Of a DNA stretch of 64,000 nucleotides, positions 58,465 through 64,000 are shown piece after piece. The DNA is taken from contig NZ_CP116034.1 of the NCBI RefSeq assembly GCF_027945075.1, positions 186,001 to 250,000 on the forward strand, given 5' to 3'. Every line of letters starts with the position of its first letter. The stretch's first letter is position 1. Position numbers and translations under genes: made by a program. The notes beneath the pieces are model-generated. The model was given only the letters and a program-made list of their open reading frames with translations, was not told the origin of the DNA and ran no database searches. This DNA is from Chryseobacterium sp. CY350. Its GTDB lineage: Bacteria > Bacteroidota > Bacteroidia > Flavobacteriales > Weeksellaceae.

Positions 58465-59076
58465 ATGGGTCAACTCAGTTTATTTAGCGCAGAAGAATTC
58501 TATACATTTCCAAAAGATCTTTTAGAGTTCAGAGAACATTTTCTAACGACGGAAGAATCAGATCGGCTTTTTTCTCAACTTTTGGAAAATACTCCTTGGA
58601 AACAGAGAACCCAGACCATGTATGACAAGAAGGTTCTGACTCCTCGTTTGACTGCTTGGTATGGTGATGGTGAAAAGTCGTATAAGTTAGGAGGAAGCGA
58701 ATTTGAAGTGAATGCCTGGATCCCTGAATTGCTATCTTTAAAGAATAGAATTGAAGAAGCTTTTGGACATCAGTTTAATTCAGTTTTGTTGAATTTGTAT
58801 CGTGATAATAATGATTCTGTAGCATGGCACCGGGACAAGGAAAGTGGGTACGGTGATAGACCGGTCATCGCATCTTTAAGTCTTGGACAAACCAGAAAAT
58901 TCGATTTTAGAAAACTCAATCATCACCAGAGCAGACACAGTATACCGCTTCCGCATGGTTCTTTGCTTTTGATGAAAGGAGATCTTCAGGAACACTGGGA
59001 GCATCGTATCGCTAAGTCTGCTTTGCAAATGAAAGAACGTATTAACCTTACGTTTCGGTTGGTGAGTGAACTGTAG
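58465..59076 (+). CDS. alkB: AlkB-like alpha-ketoglutarate-dependent dealkylase with clamp-binding N-terminus
   Basis: A 203-residue Fe(II)/2-oxoglutarate dioxygenase. Metal ligands are His122 and Asp124 in W-H-R-D-K-E and His180 in W-E-H-R-I; Arg192 and Arg198 in R-I-N-L-T-F-R bind 2-oxoglutarate and substrate. It removes methyl groups from damaged bases. Residues 3-7 read Q-L-S-L-F, matching the bacterial sliding-clamp motif, so the enzyme may be tethered to the replication fork. It lies downstream of the S24 repressor and belongs to the same damage-tolerance cassette. Confidence 0.87.
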   Translation: MGQLSLFSAEEFYTFPKDLLEFREHFLTTEESDRLFSQLLENTPWKQRTQTMYDKKVLTPRLTAWYGDGEKSYKLGGSEFEVNAWIPELLSLKNRIEEAFGHQFNSVLLNLYRDNNDSVAWHRDKESGYGDRPVIASLSLGQTRKFDFRKLNHHQSRHSIPLPHGSLLLMKGDLQEHWEHRIAKSALQMKERINLTFRLVSEL

Positions 59077-59107
59077 TAAACATCATAAATAATAAAATAA
59101 TAGTTAT

Positions 59108-59320
59108 ATGTCAATCTCGTACTACGATTTTAAAAATCTATCCATGCAATCTCAATATGAATTGGCTTTTGCCGAAGGAAAGGTCATCAGTGAAACCTCT
59201 AAGGATGGACTAAGGTTTGTATTGTATGAGCTGTCAAGTTTTACCGTTGAGATCGTATATAAGACCATCAATAACAAGATAGAAGGCCTTAGTGTATTCC
59301 AGAATAAAGGTACTCGCTGA
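59108..59320 (+). CDS. hypothetical small protein after AlkB
   Basis: A 70-residue soluble protein: M-S-I-S-Y-Y-D-F-K-N-L, then A-F-A-E-G-K-V-I-S-E-T, and beta strands R-F-V-L-Y-E-L and T-V-E-I-V-Y. No family is recognised. It starts 32 bp after AlkB and is likely co-transcribed. Charged and compact composition suggests a real protein rather than chance. Confidence 0.6.
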   Translation: MSISYYDFKNLSMQSQYELAFAEGKVISETSKDGLRFVLYELSSFTVEIVYKTINNKIEGLSVFQNKGTR

Positions 59321-59363
59321 CATGTAACTAATTTTTTATATATGTCAGCGTATTAAAATAGTG

Positions 59364-59375
59364 TGATCCGGATCA
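59364..59375. repeat. palindromic repeat TGATCCGGATCA, copy 1
   Basis: TGATCCGGATCA is a perfect 12-base palindrome, and it is followed by C/A-ATGAAAA and AGTGAT. The longer unit of about 28 bases recurs at 60735, flanking the exonuclease-like gene and the PAS remnant. Confidence 0.5.
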
Positions 59376-59530
59376 AATGAAAAAGTGATTGAGATCCTGT
59401 TTTTAAAACCAGATAAATTCCAACGTCGTATTAATAAATTAAAAGAGGTATAAAAATGAGTGAAAAAGTTTTACTTGTGCTTTTAAGCAAAGCGATATTA
59501 CGTTAAAGTCAATTAACAATATCTTTGTAG

Positions 59531-60223
59531 ATGAACTGGTCAGTAAGTTGTTTTATGGAAGATCAAGCAGTCACATATCCGGTCTATTCACCATCTTCAA
59601 TTATTGGGATTTTCAGCAACGCCCTGAAAATCAATGCTACCGTCAATCTGATCTATCTTAGAGGCAGGTATGCTTTTGGAGGTGGTAAATCTTACGGAAA
59701 CTATTATTATGACCTTTTGTTCTCAGAAGCTGATAACACTTCGATCGGCATTCGTATTTCTTCGTTGCTAAGAAGCAAGATCACCAATAATGAGATCTAT
59801 ACGCTCAGAGGGTTTATTGAGAAGAGTATTAAAAATTCTTCGATTGAACTGCGTTTTGTGGTTGATGAGATCGTACAGCAGGAAGAAAGGTCAATTTCTG
59901 AAGAAGAACTGCAAAGGTATGGGCTGATTCAGAAAAAACTGGAGACAGGATCAAAAGATCTTGAGACCCTGATCAGGGACAAAATGCTTAAAGATGAAAA
60001 GATCAGGATCGCCAATATTTACGGCAATAATGCAATTGTTCAAAAAGATTTTTTCGAAGGACTGGATGTTTCAAGAAAGTATTTTGATATTTCAGATTAC
60101 AGCTGCAACATCAATTCCTCCACGGCAATCATTTCCAAACTAAATGAAATCTCCGCTTTGGATTACGATATCGTTGCTTTGGTCAGGGGAGGAGGTGTCA
60201 GGCCAGTGATCAAATCGATATAG
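59531..60223 (+). CDS. exodeoxyribonuclease VII large-subunit-like protein, probably truncated
   Basis: A 230-residue protein resembling XseA. An N-terminal OB-fold-like part begins Y-S-P-S-S-I-I-G-I-F-S-N-A-L and includes N-L-I-Y-L-R-G-R-Y-A-F. A coiled middle follows, then a core containing Y-D-I-V-A-L-V-R-G-G-G near the end. Full-length relatives continue well past R-G-G-G into the catalytic core, but here the frame ends eight residues later. The next frame reads Q-A-S-D-Q-I-D-I-A-S-A-R-I to a stop at 60280-60282, so a frameshift in the G-rich stretch near 60190 may have broken it. A TATCTTTG (59519-59526) lies unusually close to the ATG. Confidence 0.5.
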   Translation: MNWSVSCFMEDQAVTYPVYSPSSIIGIFSNALKINATVNLIYLRGRYAFGGGKSYGNYYYDLLFSEADNTSIGIRISSLLRSKITNNEIYTLRGFIEKSIKNSSIELRFVVDEIVQQEERSISEEELQRYGLIQKKLETGSKDLETLIRDKMLKDEKIRIANIYGNNAIVQKDFFEGLDVSRKYFDISDYSCNINSSTAIISKLNEISALDYDIVALVRGGGVRPVIKSI

Positions 60224-60296
60224 CTTCCGCAAGAATCTTATTTTTCCCTCCAGCTTTGTTTTTATCAAGGGCTATTTATTAGAAAAGGGAGGGGAG

Positions 60297-60438
60297 TTAA
60301 CCTCTTAATTGAAATTTTCGCTGCTCCTCTTCTTTCAGTCCTTGAATGTCCAGCGTAGGGTTTATCCACCTCGTGATATCATCGTCCTCATTAATATGTG
60401 ACAATGCTATGTTGAGATGCCACGTATACTTACTTTCA
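60297..60438 (-). pseudogene. PAS/PAC sensor-domain fragment of a histidine kinase
   Basis: The minus-strand frame reads E-S-K-Y-T-W-H-L-N-I-A-L, then I-T-R-W-I-N-P-T-L-D-I-Q, L-K-E-E-E-Q-R-K-F and a TAA at 60297-60299. This matches the PAC end of PAS domains in hybrid kinases (W-x-L plus W-I-G-T-N-T-D-I-x-x-L-K). No start or flanking kinase sequence remains, so it is a fossil of a sensor gene. Confidence 0.6.
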
Positions 60439-60734
60439 CAGTTTTTCTAACGTAACTCACTAATACGTTGTCTGCGACTAGCAGCAGGTTCAGCGAAACT
60501 TTTCCGAAACTATTCTTCTGAAGAGTTAGTAAGGTCTCGTTATAGAGTGCTTACGAAGATGATAATTATTTAGATTCATTTGACATTGATAAGCATTTAC
60601 AACGCAAGCTGCCATAGTAGGTGCATAATCCATAAGTGTAAATCTTTAGCAAAAAGTAAGAAATTAGATATTGAAAAGTTTAGGAGTGTTTAGAAAAAAG
60701 AGTAATTTAATTTGTCTGCATATCCGAAAAAGCA

Positions 60735-60746
60735 TGATCCGGATCA
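60735..60746. repeat. palindromic repeat TGATCCGGATCA, copy 2
   Basis: Same palindrome and flanking sequence as copy 1, 1371 bp further on. It may mark the ends of an excised or decayed insertion, or two promoter operators. Confidence 0.5.
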
Positions 60747-60923
60747 CATGAAAATAGTGATAACAAAATACATTGATTGAAGAAGTCTGCAATTGGTTAA
60801 GCTTCTTTTGTAATACTTATGGAAAATATGTCTTATTACCTTTAATCCTTACGCTAATTCAGATTATTCATATTTCCGGAATTTAAGTTCAGCGTTGATA
60901 TTGAACTATTTAGAAAAATCATT

Positions 60924-62771
60924 TTAGTCTTTGATCGGTTTTAATTGTTTTAAGTTCAAAATTTTCCTTTTTTTTAAATTAATTTTGAAATGGTCAACAG
61001 GATCTCCCGAAGAGAGTTTCATCAAAACGCTGAAAAACGTTTTTAGCTGATTTAGAAATTTATCAGCTGTATTTAATTTTTCAAAATTTTCGTGCAAAAT
61101 TTTAAATTGTAAAAGTCTTCTTTCAGGAATATCCTTTTTGGCTAATTCGTCCGCAGACTGCAATTGATAAAGATTAAATAAAGCATCTTCAAAATTCCAT
61201 GTTTTAAATTTGCCTGTATTTATTTTACTTGAATTTGTCGTGTCAATACTTAAGTAGAATAAATCTTCTCCTGAAAGTTTACTGGCTTTTTCAATAAAAT
61301 TTTTTGGCCAATCTGAAGGAACTAGTCTAAGACGTACCAATTCTTTTAAGTGAAATAATGTAAAATCGTGATAATTTTTTGTTTTTAAAATATCAATATT
61401 CCAACTGTCTTTCGCGCCCTGGCTTTTTAAGGCGTCAAATTCTTTCTGATACAACGGAAACAGCTCGTCAAAACGTGGAACGTCAGTAATAGAAACAGTT
61501 TCTACATCAAAATCAGTGGGAGAATTTACTGTAAGAATTTTATATCCAGGAAGATAGGCTGCCAAAGAAGGTACCTGAACATTGACAAGCATTTTTCCGT
61601 TTTCAAACGTTTTGATTCCGGTGTCGTTGATGTGTAAATGTCCGGCAAAATGAAGTTTAAGTCCTGCATCAGCAAAAACTTTGGCAATGCTATCATGTGG
61701 CATTCTGTCAAGCTGCCATTTACTTTCACCTAATAAATTTTTAATATTTTCAGAAGCTCCGTCATTGTAATCAACCATCGGATAATGTGTAAATGCAATG
61801 AGAATTTTGTTATTTTTTTCTGCTTCTTTTGAGATTTTTTTCACCCAATCAATCAAGTGTCTTTTATTTGAAAGTATATTATTGTATCCAATGGAAGCAC
61901 TATTAAAATTATCAGGATCTGTTGGATCGTTACTGAGATTTTTTGGTAAATAGGTATTTCCATCAAGTGCTAAAAGCCAAATTCCGTTCACAGGTTCTAC
62001 TACGTAACTCAAATCAGGAATAATAAATCCCGGACTGACTTCATACATTCTTTTCGAGTATTCTGAACTTTTTAAGGCCTTTTTAAAGCTGTAATTTTCG
62101 TAAGAACTATGTTCATACGGCGATTCCCAAAACAAATCTTTTTCAGAAGGGTAGAATCCAAATTCTTCTAGCATATCCATAATTTCAAAATAACCGCACA
62201 TCGCAATATCTTTAGTAATGAAGGTTTCCTGACCATTGTCTTTAACCGAATTTTTAGTGCTGAAAATATTAATCGGGCTTCCATCTTCGCCTAAAAAATC
62301 AGATTTTCCACCATTCTTCCGAAATGGGCTTACCGGATCATGATTTCCTGTAGTTATAAAAAACCTTATGCCATATTTTTTTTGATATTCATCCAAAATC
62401 TGCTTCAGTCCCCTAAGATTGTAGGCTTGTCCATCATCAGTAAAATCACCAGGAAGAGCAACGATTTTAATCCCCCGTTTTGCCACATCATCCAAAGCTG
62501 ATAAAAAAGCAAAATAATTTTCATTAAAAATTCTGGTCGAATGGAGTTGAGAATTCATTGTTCTTAACAGGCTTTTCTTTTTAGTCTTTGGATTTTCTAC
62601 TCCCTTGAATGCATTGTCTGAAAAATCTCCGTAAAGATCCTGAAAATGAACATCTGCCAAAAATGCTATTTGAATGCCTTTGTTTTGCGAAAATAGGTTG
62701 TTACAAAGTAGCAGAGCGACCAATAAAAAAATAGGAAAATGTTTTTTCAAAGCTGTATGTATTTTAGGCAA
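60924..62771 (-). CDS. exported metallophosphoesterase
   Basis: A 615-residue calcineurin-like phosphoesterase with a signal peptide ending L-F-S-Q (about 28-29). Metal motifs are F-L-A-D-V-H (38-42), L-P-G-D-F (106-110), G-N-H-D-P (142-146), F-T-H-Y-P and G-H-L-H-I-N. It probably hydrolyses phosphodiesters or phosphomonoesters in the periplasm. It lies 11 bp after the alkaline phosphatase gene in the same direction, so the two are a phosphate-scavenging operon. The C-terminal ~200 residues are helical and of unknown role. Confidence 0.85.
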   Translation of the reverse strand: MPKIHTALKKHFPIFLLVALLLCNNLFSQNKGIQIAFLADVHFQDLYGDFSDNAFKGVENPKTKKKSLLRTMNSQLHSTRIFNENYFAFLSALDDVAKRGIKIVALPGDFTDDGQAYNLRGLKQILDEYQKKYGIRFFITTGNHDPVSPFRKNGGKSDFLGEDGSPINIFSTKNSVKDNGQETFITKDIAMCGYFEIMDMLEEFGFYPSEKDLFWESPYEHSSYENYSFKKALKSSEYSKRMYEVSPGFIIPDLSYVVEPVNGIWLLALDGNTYLPKNLSNDPTDPDNFNSASIGYNNILSNKRHLIDWVKKISKEAEKNNKILIAFTHYPMVDYNDGASENIKNLLGESKWQLDRMPHDSIAKVFADAGLKLHFAGHLHINDTGIKTFENGKMLVNVQVPSLAAYLPGYKILTVNSPTDFDVETVSITDVPRFDELFPLYQKEFDALKSQGAKDSWNIDILKTKNYHDFTLFHLKELVRLRLVPSDWPKNFIEKASKLSGEDLFYLSIDTTNSSKINTGKFKTWNFEDALFNLYQLQSADELAKKDIPERRLLQFKILHENFEKLNTADKFLNQLKTFFSVLMKLSSGDPVDHFKINLKKRKILNLKQLKPIKD

Positions 62772-62782
62772 ATAATAGAAAA

Positions 62783-64000
62783 TTACTTTATTTTTAAAAC
62801 TTTTAATATTTTATCGAAAATTTCATTATTCTCGTATACTCCAATAAAATTTTCAGATTTTGGTCCGTAAGAAAAAACAGGAATCAATGTTGCTGAATGA
62901 TCATCTGTCGTGAAGTCCCCTTCGATAGTAGAGGTCTGCAAACTTCCATGAGGAATACTGAATCCCCCTGTTTCGTGATCTGCGGTGATTACGATCAAAG
63001 TTCCTGGATTTTGGTCAGCAAACTGTACTGCTTTTGTGATGGCTTTGTCAAAATCTATTCCTTCTGTCACTATGGTTCCGGTGTTATTGCTATGACCTCC
63101 GCTGTCGATGTGTGCAGCTTCAATCATCATAAAGAAAGGTTTCTTTTTTGAATTTAAATATTGTAGCCCATTTTCAACCAAGTCGGAAAGTATGTTTCCG
63201 CGACCTTTTAAAACCGAAGGCACACTTTTGTCGGAAATGTAATAGGCTACACGTTCTGCTTTATTCGTTCCTATTTCTTCAGGTTTTGGAACGACCGTAA
63301 ATTGTGATAGGTTTGAAATTTTCGATTTTCCTCCTGCTGCGAAAAAAGTGAGTTTACTTTTTGTTAGATCTTCTGCAATTTCTTTTTCCATTCCGCGGTC
63401 TTTTTGATGGGCGTAGAAAGCAGAAGGTGTTGCGCCTACAATTTCGTCTGTTGTGATAATTCCTGTATTAAATCCTTTTTTTGATAGAATTTCGGTCAAA
63501 TTTTCAACAGCTTTTCCGTTAGCATCTACCCCGATAAATCGGTTTTTTGTTTTCGTTCCTGTGGCAAAAGCGGAAGCTCCGGCAGCCGAATCTGTTGAAA
63601 AATTATCGGTGGAGGAGGTTTTAATTAAACCTATGTTTTTAAGTTGCGTTAAAGTCAGTTGTCCTTTATTTGCTAAAACCGATGATGAAATTTGTGAAAG
63701 TCCGTTTCCGTCGCCAATTAACAAGATAACATTTTCGACTGGAATATTTTTATTTTCATAAAGAAATTGCGGAGTGTAAACTTTTGAAAAAAGATTATTT
63801 TCAAAAGTTCTTGACTTTAAAGTTGAAATATATTCAACGCAATCTTTCGGTTTGTCAGTATTTATATAGTCAACTCCTGCGTTAACAAAAAATTCCCATG
63901 AAGTTTTTGAATCAGGGATTGCCCAAAAACGAATGGGTTTTTTAAAAGTTTTTGCTTCTTTAATAACATTTGTAACTTTTATAAGATCTTCTTCCGTCAA
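62783..64000 (-). CDS. GDPD-like / alkaline phosphatase fusion (5' end beyond window)
   Basis: 405 residues are visible and the frame is open to the edge, so the start lies outside. The first ~45 residues (F-W-A-I-P-D-S-K-T-S-W-E-F, then A-G-V-D-Y-I-N-T-D-K-P) resemble the C-terminal end of a glycerophosphodiester phosphodiesterase/PI-PLC-like domain. The rest is alkaline phosphatase: L-I-G-D-G-N-G, S-T-D-S-A-A-G-A-S-A-F-A-T-G with the nucleophile Ser, A-A-H-I-D-S-G-G-H and T-A-D-H-E-T-G-G. One protein could release a phosphomonoester and then free phosphate. The phosphoesterase downstream (11-bp gap) supports phosphate scavenging. Confidence 0.83.
   Translation of the reverse strand: MTEEDLIKVTNVIKEAKTFKKPIRFWAIPDSKTSWEFFVNAGVDYINTDKPKDCVEYISTLKSRTFENNLFSKVYTPQFLYENKNIPVENVILLIGDGNGLSQISSSVLANKGQLTLTQLKNIGLIKTSSTDNFSTDSAAGASAFATGTKTKNRFIGVDANGKAVENLTEILSKKGFNTGIITTDEIVGATPSAFYAHQKDRGMEKEIAEDLTKSKLTFFAAGGKSKISNLSQFTVVPKPEEIGTNKAERVAYYISDKSVPSVLKGRGNILSDLVENGLQYLNSKKKPFFMMIEAAHIDSGGHSNNTGTIVTEGIDFDKAITKAVQFADQNPGTLIVITADHETGGFSIPHGSLQTSTIEGDFTTDDHSATLIPVFSYGPKSENFIGVYENNEIFDKILKVLKIK

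Larger units (their letters stand above)
60224..60923. other. 700-bp region of decayed sequence and repeats
   Basis: It contains the possible frameshifted tail of the exonuclease-like gene (to 60282), the PAS remnant (60297-60438) and copy 2 of the palindromic repeat (60735-60746). The rest shows no reading frame, RNA gene or promoter of note. Confidence 0.5.

Noticed and set aside
59456..59506. 16-codon frame before the exonuclease-like gene
   Set aside because: Too short, no family, and ends before the promoter-like box.
1..64000. CRISPR arrays, tRNA/rRNA genes, transposases or integrases
   Set aside because: Looked for by eye; no regularly spaced repeats, RNA gene signatures or DDE/integrase motifs were found.

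Overview
The window looks like chromosome from a flavobacterium of the Weeksellaceae, most likely Chryseobacterium or a close relative. The evidence is low G+C, a SusC/SusD pair, a type IX secretion C-terminal tail, DUF5777 and other Bacteroidota-only families, and promoters with the Bacteroidota -7 box TAnnTTTG instead of sigma70 boxes. No rRNA, tRNA, CRISPR array, integrase or transposase was seen. The genus is inferred from gene content only.

Layout. 0.2-2 kb: two GNAT acetyltransferases and two abutting gene remnants (a HEAT-repeat protein and a cysteine hydrolase). 2.3-10.6 kb: an antiphage island on the minus strand, made of a DUF4365-TPR protein, an AbiC-like membrane protein, a SIR2-like protein, and a Gabija-type pair (UvrD-like helicase plus OLD-family nuclease). 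10.9-14.7 kb: an envelope operon (DUF5777 barrel, one-heme lipoprotein, YceI, an ankyrin gene broken by a stop codon, DOMON/T9SS protein) next to a Crp/Fnr regulator. 15-22.9 kb: small stress and detoxification genes (NmrA-like, SnoaL-like, a TetR-controlled rhodanese operon, MBL-fold, OsmC, DJ-1/PfpI, AraC). 23-30.2 kb: SusC-SusD-zinc metalloprotease peptide-uptake operon. 30.3-33.5 kb: a copper-handling group (SCO1, YHS-like lipoprotein, two CNGKC-motif proteins, a barrel) and an HxlR regulator. 33.7-39.5 kb: an AraC regulator with four units that share one promoter architecture. 39.5-45.8 kb: a Crp/Fnr-headed sulfur and persulfide cluster. 46-52.5 kb: a siderophore-type TonB receptor with a DUF3526 ABC exporter. 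53-59 kb: a DNA-damage-tolerance cassette (DnaE2-like polymerase, DinB, S24 repressor, AlkB). 59-60.9 kb: decayed genes and repeats. 61-64 kb: metallophosphoesterase and alkaline phosphatase.

The strongest new observations are regulatory. Four transcription units around the AraC gene at 33660-34517 carry an inverted repeat, TATCAAAA-N18-TTTTGATA, at exactly the same distance from the -7 box. Two sulfur-gene promoters share a 19-base element at one fixed distance from -7. Two CRP-like palindromes sit about 31 bp upstream of -7 boxes, one before the Crp/Fnr gene and one before the DUF5777 operon. A TetR palindrome occurs twice. These elements link genes whose products alone would not suggest co-regulation.

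The best candidate for an undescribed system is the SIR2-like plus AbiC-like pair inside the defence island. A second is the four-unit AraC regulon, which covers a cysteine hydrolase, a flavin-dependent monooxygenase-like enzyme, a secreted MBL hydrolase and a HAD phosphatase.
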